Positions 25,101 through 33,210 of a DNA stretch of 47,755 nucleotides are shown here, piece after piece. This DNA is from CAVQAH01 sp963784195 (GTDB lineage Bacteria; Acidobacteriota; Vicinamibacteria; Vicinamibacterales; 2-12-FULL-66-21). The notes under the pieces were generated by a model, which worked only from the letters and a program-made list of their open reading frames with translations, did not search any database and was not told the DNA's origin. Every line of letters begins with the position of its first letter. Within the stretch, counting starts at the first letter, position 1. The DNA lies in contig CAWARA010000008.1 of NCBI GenBank assembly GCA_963784195.1, positions 1 through 47,755 of the forward strand. The letters run 5' to 3'. The position numbers and the translations under genes are program-made.

Positions 25101-25528
25101 TCGAGAGGGAATTCGCGCAGCAAGGACAGGCAGAACGCGTCGATGGTCGTGATCGCGATGTCCGCCAGCCGATCGCGCAGGTCGACCCATCGGGCCCGGT
25201 CGAACTCCGAACGGCTGGCCGCGTCACGCAGCTCCCTGACGATGCGCTCGCGCATCTCGGCGGCGGCCTTCCGGGTGAAGGTAATCGCGAGGATGTTCGC
25301 CGGATCGACGCCGGCCTTCAGCAGATTGACATACCGGGCGACCAGTACCGACGTCTTGCCGGTGCCGGCCGAGGCCTCGAGCACGACGTTGTTGGCGGGA
25401 TCGACGGCGAAGGCGCGTGCATCCGCGTCCGGATCGGCGACGACGGTCACCGCCGGTACTTCCACCGGTACCGCATCGTCGCCGTTGCCGAACAGCGACA
25501 GTTGGCTGACGCGCTTGTTACTCGTCAC
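22170..25528 (-). CDS. addA: AddA-type helicase-nuclease, frameshifted
   Basis: UvrD-family (SF1A) helicase with a C-terminal RecB-like nuclease. With AddB it should process double-strand ends for recombination and degrade foreign linear DNA. Motifs: ASAGTGKTSVLVARYVNLL (Lys 58), VLVDEFQDTSRAQWEL (414-418), GDRKQSIYRFRDAEV, LMTVHASKGLEFPIVFVV, RRLLYVAMTRARDRLY. Near 22832 the frame breaks inside TFPECPGRLVDQLIWSF. The other frame then gives a linker and the nuclease (SIDCLIRRPDGSLLVIEFKS, about residue 1065-1085) with D and E-x-K in place. Joined length is about 1119 aa. GTG 25528 is the start because it overlaps the addB stop by 11 bp and gives MTSNKRVSQLSLF. Probably intact in the organism. 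Confidence 0.9.
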
Positions 25529-28460
25529 CGACGTAATCCTTGCGGCACACGGACGGATAGCCACATCGCGTGCACATGAACGGCTCATCCGGACGCGGCG
25601 GAAACTCGCCGCGCTCGATGGCCGACACCGCGCCGAGCATCCGGCGCTGGCCGTCCTTCAACGCCTCGGCCAGAGACGATGACCCGCCGAGGGCCACGAA
25701 CGCGTTCTTCTCGCGAAAGGCCACATAGCCGGCTCGCGAAACGGCCCACTGACGGCCGTGGCGGCCGTCGAGGTGCTGCGACGCGCACAGGCCATAGACC
25801 GGCAGTTGCAATGCTCGCGCTGGTTTCGGCGCCCGTCCAAGCTTGTAGTCGATGATTCTCAGCGTGCCATCGGTCAGCAAGTCGATGCGATCCGCCTTGG
25901 CGCGAATCCGGACGTTCCGCACGCCCTCGTCGTCCTCGAACGCAAAGTCACCTTCGAGCGGATACTCGAGCAATCGCTCGACGACGTCGAGGCCGTGCTC
26001 GATCTCGAAGGCAAAGGCGCGCTCCGCAAGGCCGGCCGCCGCGGCTGATCCGAGGAGATACGTACGCTCGAGCGCACGATCGACCTCAGACAGCCTCTGC
26101 AGCATCTCCAGAGCGATCTCCTCGAACACCGCCAGCGCCTCGTCGAGGTTGGCAGCCGTGATCCCTTGACGTCCACGCGCGTGCCAGGCGCCGAAGAACC
26201 GCTCGAACACCTCGTGCAGGAACTGCCCGCGCTCCTGCGGAGTCAGGCCGGATTCCTCGTCACGCTCCTCGTCGATCTTCAGGACGTGGGTCGAGAAATA
26301 CTTGAACGGACAGTCGAGATACCGCTCGACGTGGCTGACCGCGTGCGCTGGCGGCGCGTATGCGCCGGCAAATCCGCGAAACACGTCGGCGTCCGACGGT
26401 GTGCGAGATAGCCGGAGAGCCAGCCAGGCGGCCGTGTCGCCGTTGACGTCCCCGCTGCGGATTGTGGCGTCCGTAAGGGCGTCATGGAGAAAGGCGCCGG
26501 CCGGACCGGGCGGTGTGCGCTCGACAACCAACCCGCTGTGCTCGATCTCTTCCAGCATCGGCGACGGAGAAACAATCGCGTCGGCCTCCAGCGTGAAGGT
26601 CGAGACCGATACGCGCCGGCGAGGCAGACGCACCAGATCGTTGAAACGGGCGCGCGCCGCTGCGCGACGATCGGCTTCGCCTGGCCACCCGAGCTGGTTC
26701 AGGAGCGACGCAGGATAGAAGATGCTGCGCCGCATCCGCTCCGGCCAGTCGCTGTCGACCAGACCGACGATGCGGAGGTCGTCGACGTCGGCGAAGGCGG
26801 CGGACGGACCGTCGAGCAGCGTCACACCTGTCGAGCCCGTTCGCGGCGAAAACGTCTGACCCTCGATCCAGCGGCGCACGGTGCCGGCCAGTTCACCAAC
26901 GGCCACAGGCGAGTCGTCGTGACGGGCGTGCGCATCGCCCAGGGCCTGGAGCGCGGAGAGGATCGCGGCCCGCGCTCGAACGTGCGATACGTAGGACGGC
27001 GCGTCTCTCTCCGGGAGCCGTTCGTGCTCGCGAATAAAGGTCAGCAGCCCGGCAATCTGTGCCGACGCGCGGGGAGCTTCACAGGCGCGACGAAGATCCC
27101 GCGCAGCGATCGCCGCGGCGGCGAGAGCTGGAGCCGCGCGGCGCTCGAGCCGCGCGCGCCGGTTCTGCCCGTCACCGGCCGGTTTGGACTGCAGCGCCTC
27201 GAGCCGGTCCCATCCGCCCAGATACTTGAGCTCGCGCATCCACAGATCGAGGGCGGTCACGTCGTCCCGATTGAGCGGCTGTCCCGATGCCCCACCGAAA
27301 CGCCAATGCGGCGAGCCGAGCAACTCGACCAGCGATGCGCGCGTGGCTTCCGCCGTCGCGCAGGTGAAGACGAGATCGAGCGCCGCCGCAAATGGCTCTG
27401 CCGCGAGCGGAAGTGAGTCGTACGCCTGATACGGCAGGCCCGCGTCCGTGAATACGCTTCGAGCGAGGTACAGATACGGGAGCGGGCGTTGGAAGACGAC
27501 CGCGATGCGATCGCTGCCAGCACCGGACTGAACGGCTCTCGCGACGTCGACGAGCTCTTCTTCCCGGTCGCGGCTGGTGAACCAGTGCACGCCTGGTTGC
27601 AGCGGAGGCGGTTCAGGCGCGAGAAGAACTGGCGGCGTCACGGCGGCGGCCCGGCGTTCCTCCTGGATCCCTGGCATCACATCGTGGATTCGCTGGTGGA
27701 ACCCGGCAGCGAGGATGTTTTCCGTCGCGAGGATATCTATTCGCTCGACGTGTGAGAGCCGTGCCAGGAGATCGAAATCCGCCGTCCACAGACCACGCGG
27801 ATCAGCGGGCTGATCGGGAATGGTCAGGACGATGTGCCTGAACACGGACGGAACCGATCGGTCGATCAGGAGCCGTCGGAGCCTGTGCTCGTCGAGCGAT
27901 CCTGACGCGTCGATGGATCGCTCGAATTCCCGGAACGCGGCCGAGAGGAAGCGCGTCTGGCGCATCATGCGGTCGGCTCCTCGATCGATGTCGACGCTCG
28001 ACTCGAGGCTGTCGGTCATCAGCCGATCGAAATCCGCCACGGTACGGTCCCGGCGGCGAAGCTCGTCGTAGAAGCTCAGAATCTCGACAACCAGGGCGGG
28101 CCGAAGCCGGAACGGCGCCGGCGTTCCCGCGCGCGTCACGAGATGAGCGGCGCGCCGGAAGAGGACTTCGCGCTCGAATTCCGACAGCCGGGGTGGCGCG
28201 TCGGGCACCGACTCGTAGAGGCGATCGTAGAGATCGACTCGCGTGAGGATCTCCGGCAGGATCAGCGCCTGCCGTCCATCTTGCAGAATCAGACCCTCGA
28301 GCGTGCGCCGGAGGGCCGCACCCGCGCCACGCGTCGGCACCAGGACAGCCTGCCCGCGCGCCGCCAGCGGATCCTCGCAGACGGCGAGCTCTGCCAGGAC
28401 ACGGTGCATCGATTGCAGATCAGGTACCCGCAGCAGGCGGGTTGAACGCGGAGTAATCAC
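25518..28460 (-). CDS. addB: AddB-type nuclease with Fe-S cluster cysteines
   Basis: 980-aa partner of AddA. The N-terminal helicase-like half has no Walker A: the first strand reads AVLVPTRGAGAALRRTLEG, so it should not hydrolyse ATP. The C-terminal PD-(D/E)XK nuclease has LRIIDYKLGRAP (Asp 871, Lys 873). Four cysteines match the AddB 4Fe-4S cluster: Cys 717 in YLDCPFKYFSTHVL and Cys 963, 966 and 972 in MCTRCGYPSVCRKDY. GTG at 28460 overlaps the stop of the upstream secreted-protein gene in GTGA; in-frame sequence before it is antisense noise over that gene. AddAB is a dual-nuclease complex. The lack of a P-loop fits the AddB subunits that have lost motor function. Confidence 0.9.
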   Translation of the reverse strand: MITPRSTRLLRVPDLQSMHRVLAELAVCEDPLAARGQAVLVPTRGAGAALRRTLEGLILQDGRQALILPEILTRVDLYDRLYESVPDAPPRLSEFEREVLFRRAAHLVTRAGTPAPFRLRPALVVEILSFYDELRRRDRTVADFDRLMTDSLESSVDIDRGADRMMRQTRFLSAAFREFERSIDASGSLDEHRLRRLLIDRSVPSVFRHIVLTIPDQPADPRGLWTADFDLLARLSHVERIDILATENILAAGFHQRIHDVMPGIQEERRAAAVTPPVLLAPEPPPLQPGVHWFTSRDREEELVDVARAVQSGAGSDRIAVVFQRPLPYLYLARSVFTDAGLPYQAYDSLPLAAEPFAAALDLVFTCATAEATRASLVELLGSPHWRFGGASGQPLNRDDVTALDLWMRELKYLGGWDRLEALQSKPAGDGQNRRARLERRAAPALAAAAIAARDLRRACEAPRASAQIAGLLTFIREHERLPERDAPSYVSHVRARAAILSALQALGDAHARHDDSPVAVGELAGTVRRWIEGQTFSPRTGSTGVTLLDGPSAAFADVDDLRIVGLVDSDWPERMRRSIFYPASLLNQLGWPGEADRRAAARARFNDLVRLPRRRVSVSTFTLEADAIVSPSPMLEEIEHSGLVVERTPPGPAGAFLHDALTDATIRSGDVNGDTAAWLALRLSRTPSDADVFRGFAGAYAPPAHAVSHVERYLDCPFKYFSTHVLKIDEERDEESGLTPQERGQFLHEVFERFFGAWHARGRQGITAANLDEALAVFEEIALEMLQRLSEVDRALERTYLLGSAAAAGLAERAFAFEIEHGLDVVERLLEYPLEGDFAFEDDEGVRNVRIRAKADRIDLLTDGTLRIIDYKLGRAPKPARALQLPVYGLCASQHLDGRHGRQWAVSRAGYVAFREKNAFVALGGSSSLAEALKDGQRRMLGAVSAIERGEFPPRPDEPFMCTRCGYPSVCRKDYVGDE

Positions 28461-29848
28461 ATTTGTGGGGGCGTAGCGAGACGTCCGAGTTCCTCGTTGA
28501 CGCGTTCGAACATCAGCAGGGCGCCAGCCGCCGCTGACGCGGCCTGCCATGCGGTTTCCATGTTCATCGTGCGGATGGCCGTCTGCCGTGTCGCAATCGC
28601 CTGCGATGCCATCTGAAACGCGCTCATCAACATGCCGTGGATGGGCTGAAAGTCTGTCGCGGGCCGCATGCGCTGCAGATCGTTCCCGCCATGCCGCGCA
28701 CGATCGGACAGTTTGATGAGGATGTCCGATGACGGGCCGGCGAGCTGACGGATCTCTTCGAGGCCTGGCACCGACCGCCGGAACTGCTCCATCGCCGACT
28801 TGATGCTGTCCTGATAGCTCTGGACGACCTGCTGCCGGATTGCCCAGGCGTCGCGGGCCAGACGCTGGCGCCGCGCATCGGCGAGGCGGGCGTCCAGCGT
28901 GGCCAGGAGCGCTGCGGTCGACAGCGGTCTCCGGCGACCGAGACGATCGTCGGTTGCGAGCACGTTCTTCAGGAGTGCTTCGAGCCCTCGTACATCTCCG
29001 CGCTTCATCCGCTCGTCGGCTGCGAGGAGCGTCCGGACGGTCAGATCGGCGTAAGACTTCTCCAACCTCACCTCCTGGGCCAGATCGGCGGAGGCTCGCG
29101 CGTGAAGCGCGGCCGCCCACGTCTCGTTCCTCGAACCGCCAAGCACCTGGACGACCGACGAAAGCAGCGAAATGCGCTCGACCGAGTCAGGGGTGAGACG
29201 CGCGGCCGTGAACGCCTGCTCGATGCTCTCGCGAAATGCTGGCGGCGGCAGCAGCGCCACGGGAGGAGGGATCGTTGTGCTGGCCACCAGGTTCAGATCG
29301 AAGCGGCTCTGACCTGCGGCAACACGCAGTTCCGAGACGAGCTCGTCCAGCAAAGCGGTCAACTGCGCCACGTCCTGCGCGCGGTACCCATAGTTCCTCG
29401 AGGGCCACTCGGCGAGCACCTTTCGCGCGTTGTCGGTGATCGCGAGCCGTTTCGCCGGATCGGTCGTCAGCGACACCGCGCTGAGCGTTCGGGCGACCTC
29501 GGCGCTGAGACGTTTGAAGTCCTCTTCTCCCTGCGTTTCGGCATACCGGCTCGCGCGCACGGACTCTGCGTAGCGATCGGTACGCTCCCAGTCGACGGAG
29601 CTATCGGTCAACGTGACGAGCTGCAGGTTGGGCGCCGTGTTCGGGGTGCCGCCGATGGGCATCGAGAAGACGACGCGGCCGGCCACCCGTGCGAATTCAC
29701 CGTAGCTGACGAGGGTCGACCCGTCCGTCAGGTATATACGGTAGAGCACCGCCTCCGCCCACGCGTCAGCGGGCAACAACGCCAGGAGAAGCACTGCAGC
29801 GAAAGGGGTTCGGATGCGGGCAGCCAGCGATCGAAGTTGCTGGAGCAT
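28457..29848 (-). CDS. Exported hypothetical protein, first gene of the addBA operon
   Basis: 463-aa protein I cannot assign. A signal peptide is clear (MLQQLRSLAARIRTPFAAVL ... PADAWA, cleavage near residue 31). The mature part starts with strands (VLYRIYLTDGSTLVSYGEFA, RVAGRVVFSMPIGG), like proteins that read 'X is set by field Y'. It continues with long helices (FKRLSAEVARTLSAV, SADLAQEVRLEKSYADLTVR, RLADARRQRLARDAWAIRQQ), probably coiled or TPR-like. An in-frame GTG at 29872 is an alternative start. It is odd that an exported protein leads an operon for cytoplasmic DNA repair. Its stop and the addB GTG share GTGA. Confidence 0.8.
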   Translation of the reverse strand: MLQQLRSLAARIRTPFAAVLLLALLPADAWAEAVLYRIYLTDGSTLVSYGEFARVAGRVVFSMPIGGTPNTAPNLQLVTLTDSSVDWERTDRYAESVRASRYAETQGEEDFKRLSAEVARTLSAVSLTTDPAKRLAITDNARKVLAEWPSRNYGYRAQDVAQLTALLDELVSELRVAAGQSRFDLNLVASTTIPPPVALLPPPAFRESIEQAFTAARLTPDSVERISLLSSVVQVLGGSRNETWAAALHARASADLAQEVRLEKSYADLTVRTLLAADERMKRGDVRGLEALLKNVLATDDRLGRRRPLSTAALLATLDARLADARRQRLARDAWAIRQQVVQSYQDSIKSAMEQFRRSVPGLEEIRQLAGPSSDILIKLSDRARHGGNDLQRMRPATDFQPIHGMLMSAFQMASQAIATRQTAIRTMNMETAWQAASAAAGALLMFERVNEELGRLATPPQM

Positions 29849-29919
29849 CGAATATCTCAGGGTAGTGGTCACATCCCCAACCCGTCAAGGGTCGCGAAGC
29901 GCGTGCCGCTTGCCGGACC

Positions 29920-29982
29920 TGTGGAAAACATGTGGAAGACCCGTGGACAGACTGTGGACGTTCCGACAACGAACTTTTTTTT
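29920..29982 (-). promoter_or_regulatory. Four GTGGA boxes at exact 11-bp spacing with an A8 tract
   Basis: On the plus strand the boxes TGTGGAAAACA, TGTGGAAGACC, CGTGGACAGAC and TGTGGACGTTC start at 29920, 29931, 29942 and 29953. A T8 run (A8 on the operon strand) lies at 29975-29982. On the minus strand the first reads TTTTCCACA, which fits the relaxed DnaA-box consensus TTWTNCACA; the others are degenerate. The array is about 50-70 bp before the start of the operon's first gene, a normal place for an operator. The rest of the 388-bp spacer 29849-30236 shows nothing else I can name. Confidence 0.55.
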
Positions 29983-30236
29983 CATCCCGATTCCGCCACA
30001 ATCCGCAGGCCTGCCCTCTGTGGGTGCGCCTTCGTCAGTCCTTTCGCTTGAACGGCACAGCCCACGCACTAGAATGCTCCCTCACTCACTGGACAGGCGA
30101 GGTCACATCTCTGACGTTGGGTCTCGGCTGGCAGGGCGACCTGCCGGCTTCGAGCGGGATCCCGGGGCGAGGACCGCGACAACCGACGCAGGTTTTCGAC
30201 GGTCGAGATCTGGCCACAACGAGGCGGCGGAGCAAC

Positions 30237-30494
30237 GTGAACGTTCACCGGTTTGAAGAAACGATCAACGGGCGCTCGTATCGGATAGAAGTGTTGAGCG
30301 TCGGTGCCGGCCAATGGCGTGCACAGATCGCTCGTGTTCCCGGAGGATCAGCCGCGTTGATGCCGTTTTACGGCAAGACACCCGACGAAGCCGCCAAACA
30401 GCTCAGCCGATGGCTCGGTATCGTTCATGGCCAGAACCGCGGTCCGGCGCGCCCCGGCACGCCGCCACTACCCGGACCCAAGGGCGACTCCTGA
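30237..30494 (+). CDS. 85-aa hypothetical protein
   Basis: Starts with GTG at 30237 after GGCGGAG. MNVHRFEETINGRSYRIEVL is followed by GQWRAQIARVPGGSAALMPF, YGKTPDEAAKQLSRWLGIVH and a Pro/Gly tail. A beta-hairpin followed by one helix is likely. The layout 'strand, strand, TPDEA-helix' is like short antitoxin-like folds, but no motif is decisive. It is 66 bp upstream of the asparaginase gene on the same strand. Function unknown. Confidence 0.6.
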   Translation: MNVHRFEETINGRSYRIEVLSVGAGQWRAQIARVPGGSAALMPFYGKTPDEAAKQLSRWLGIVHGQNRGPARPGTPPLPGPKGDS

Positions 30495-30560
30495 GCTGAT
30501 TCCGGTCATTTCCCGCGTCCGTCATTTCTTGGCCTGGTCGGGGTCGACTATAGTGACGCC

Positions 30561-31668
30561 ATGCCCGCACGACCCGCGGCGCGCTTTGCCTTCATCCTTC
30601 TGACGATCGGCCTCGCCAGCCAGCTTGATCTTCCACCTTCGCAGGCACGCGGCGGGCACGCCGGCCAGTCCGACGCCGCTGCCGAAGGTCCGGCTCGTGG
30701 CGACCGGCGGCACCATCTCCAACCGGGATGGGGGACGGCTGACCGCAGAGGAGTTGATCAAGTCCATGCCGGGACTCGATCGCTACGCCAGGCCCGAGTC
30801 GGAGCAGTTTGCCAACACCTCCAGCAGCGCGCTGACGCTGCAACAGTGGCTCGACCTCGCCCGGCGCATCAACTCGCTCTTTGCAGAAGACGCAGATCTC
30901 TCCGGAATCGTTGTCACCAGCGGTACTGACACGCTCGAGGAAACGGCGTACTTCCTCAATCTCACGGTGAGGACCGACAAGCCGGTGGTCGTGGTCGGCT
31001 CGATGCGGAATCCGAGCGAGGTCGGGTACGAAGGCGCGGCCAACCTGCTCGAGGGCTTCCGCGTCGCCGCCGACCCGCAGTCGCGCGGAAAAGGCGTGCT
31101 CGTGGTGCTCAACGACGAGATCAACGCCGCCCGTGACGTGACGAAGACCGACGCGCTGCGGCTGCAGACGTTTCAGACCAGGGGTTACGGCGTCCTGGGT
31201 GTCGTCGACGGCGATCGTGTCGCCTATTACCGCGACGTGGTCAAGCGGCACACGAAGAACAGCGAGTTCGACGTCGCCAAGATCGAAGCGCTCCCGCGGG
31301 TGGACGTCGTGCTGACGTACCAGGGCGCCACCGGTGACATCATCAAGGCCATCGTCGATCAGGGTGCCAAGGGCATCGTCATCGCGACCGCCGGAGCAGG
31401 CGCGACGAGCGGCACGCAGGGTGACGGCATCCGATACGCGATCGAGAAGGGCGTGTTCGTGGTCACCGGGACGCGGACCGGCAGCGGCCGGATCGCCGCG
31501 CGCACGCGCCCTCCGGCTCCGGGAACGAACGGGGATCAACCGCGGCCACCCATGCTGCGCATCGCCGCCGAAGATCTCGCGCCGATCAAGGCCCGCATTC
31601 TCCTGATGCTCGCGCTGACGACGACCACTGACGGTAATGAGATCCAGCGGATGTTCCTGGAGTATTGA
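30561..31668 (+). CDS. ansB: Secreted type II-like L-asparaginase, frameshifted
   Basis: About 368-aa asparaginase, L-asparagine to aspartate and ammonia. An N-terminal signal peptide lies in one frame (MPARPAARFAFILLTIGLAS, to about residue 30). The enzyme proper is in the next frame from TPASPTPLPKVRLVATGGTI on, so a one-base break lies near 30640-30655. Catalytic threonines are in ATGGTIS and VVTSGTDTLEETAYF, and the downstream VVVVGSMRNPSEVG is typical. A long GAGATSGTQGDGIRYAIEKG follows where the family has its C-terminal lobe. The signal peptide suggests a periplasmic or secreted enzyme scavenging asparagine. It is followed at once by the Nramp-like gene. Confidence 0.85.
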
Positions 31669-31672
31669 GTCC

Positions 31673-33178
31673 TTGGCAGCGCTCGAGAAGAGCGTCGAGA
31701 TCCTGAACCAGCGCGTGGCGCCGGAGGCACGTTCCGGCCTCGATGCCTGGAGATCGTCCACACTACCAGTCCCGCCGTCACCCACCGGTTTAGGATGGCT
31801 CGGCGTGGTCGGTCCCGGCGTCATCGTGCTCGGCGCGTCGATCGGCAGTGGCGAGTTCCTGCTCGGACCGGCGGTGTTCGTGAAGCATGGTCTGTCGCTG
31901 CTCTGGATCACGGCCGTCGCCGTCATCCTCCAGACCATTTTCAACACCGAAGTCATGCGGTACACGCTCGCGACCGGCGAGCCGGTGTTCACGGGCTTCA
32001 TGCGCACGCGGCCGTCGTCTACGCTCTGGGCCTGGATCTATGTCGCCTTGTACTTGCTGCAGCACGGATGGCCGGCGTTTGCCGCGACCGCCGCCGGAGC
32101 GGTGTTCTTCCTGTTCGCGCGACACCTCCCAGGCCCGACCGATGCGGAGACCATCTACTACATCGGCGTCGGCATTTTCCTGAGCTGCGCGGTGCTGCTC
32201 ACTATCGGCAAACGGATCGAGCGCACGCTCGAGATCGTCAACTGGATTCTGGTGGCGTGCATCCTCAGCGGCTTTCTGACTCTGGCACTGGTCTTCGTCC
32301 CTGGCCGAACGTGGCTCGACGGAGTCGTCGCGCTCGGCGGGTTCGATCGCTCACTCGGTCGATTCGCCCTGCTGCCGGCAGGCACGGATTTCGTCCTGCT
32401 CAGTGCCCTGGTGGCGTACTCGGGCGCCGGCGGCGTGACCAACATGGCGCTGTCGAACTGGGCTCGAGACCGCGGCTACGGAATGGCCGAACGAGCCGGG
32501 TATATCGGCGGAGCCATCGGCGGCGCGAACGTCCATCTCGCGCACGCCGGCTTCACCTTCGAACGCGACTCAGAGTCGATGCGGCGATGGCACGGATGGT
32601 GGCGGATCGTCCGTGCCGATCAATGGGGCGTCTTCGCGACCGGCGCCATCGTCGGAATGCTTCTTCCGGCGCTGTTGTACGTGACGTTCCTGCCGCGCGG
32701 CACCGACATTCAGCATCTCGGTATCAGCGCCGCGCTCGCGTCCAGCATGGGAGCCGCGTCGGGTCCATTGCTGGGCGGCGCCATAGCCTTTCTTGGCGCG
32801 TGGATCCTGTTCAAAACGCAGCTCGACAACTTCGAGGGTATGGTCCGTTGCATCACGGACATCCTGTGGACCGGGAGCCGTCGCGTCCGGGAATGGCGCG
32901 GCGGCGACGTGCGAGCGGTGTATTACTGCATTCTTGTCGTGATCGCCGCGTGGGGGATCATCGCGCTCCGCCTCGCCCAGCCTTTCGTCCTGCTCAAGCT
33001 GGGCGCCAATGCCGCCGGCGTCATCTTCATCATCGGATCGCTCCACCTGCTGTACTTGAATACGCGCCTGCTGCCAGAGCACGTGCGCCCGCCGCTCTGG
33101 AGGCGCGTAGCGCTGGTAGCCATCGCTGCGTTTTACAGCGTCTTCGTCAGGCTCTCGCTTCTAAGCGTCATGTCGTAA
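31673..33178 (+). CDS. Divergent Nramp-family transporter lacking the metal-site motifs
   Basis: Roughly 500-aa membrane protein with about 11-12 helices and an Nramp/APC-like fold. The first helix reads VVGPGVIVLGASIGSGEFLL. Classical Nramp proteins have DPGN here, so the metal-binding Asp and Asn are missing. The helix-6 region reads SALVAYSGAGGVTNMALSNW, without the MPH motif. It therefore belongs to a subfamily of unknown substrate rather than being a clear manganese or iron importer. Start is unsettled: TTG 31673 follows the asparaginase stop, while ATG 31637 overlaps it by 32 bp. It converges with the PQQ propeller gene. Confidence 0.78.
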   Translation: MAALEKSVEILNQRVAPEARSGLDAWRSSTLPVPPSPTGLGWLGVVGPGVIVLGASIGSGEFLLGPAVFVKHGLSLLWITAVAVILQTIFNTEVMRYTLATGEPVFTGFMRTRPSSTLWAWIYVALYLLQHGWPAFAATAAGAVFFLFARHLPGPTDAETIYYIGVGIFLSCAVLLTIGKRIERTLEIVNWILVACILSGFLTLALVFVPGRTWLDGVVALGGFDRSLGRFALLPAGTDFVLLSALVAYSGAGGVTNMALSNWARDRGYGMAERAGYIGGAIGGANVHLAHAGFTFERDSESMRRWHGWWRIVRADQWGVFATGAIVGMLLPALLYVTFLPRGTDIQHLGISAALASSMGAASGPLLGGAIAFLGAWILFKTQLDNFEGMVRCITDILWTGSRRVREWRGGDVRAVYYCILVVIAAWGIIALRLAQPFVLLKLGANAAGVIFIIGSLHLLYLNTRLLPEHVRPPLWRRVALVAIAAFYSVFVRLSLLSVMS

Positions 33179-33210
33179 TTAGAATCTGTCAGGTGCGGAG
33201 GTCCCGGGCC

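Noticed and set aside
29920..29982. Chromosomal replication origin (clustered DnaA-like boxes and A-tract)
   Set aside because: No dnaA, dnaN, rpmH or gid genes nearby and only one box fits the consensus; an operator is the simpler reading.
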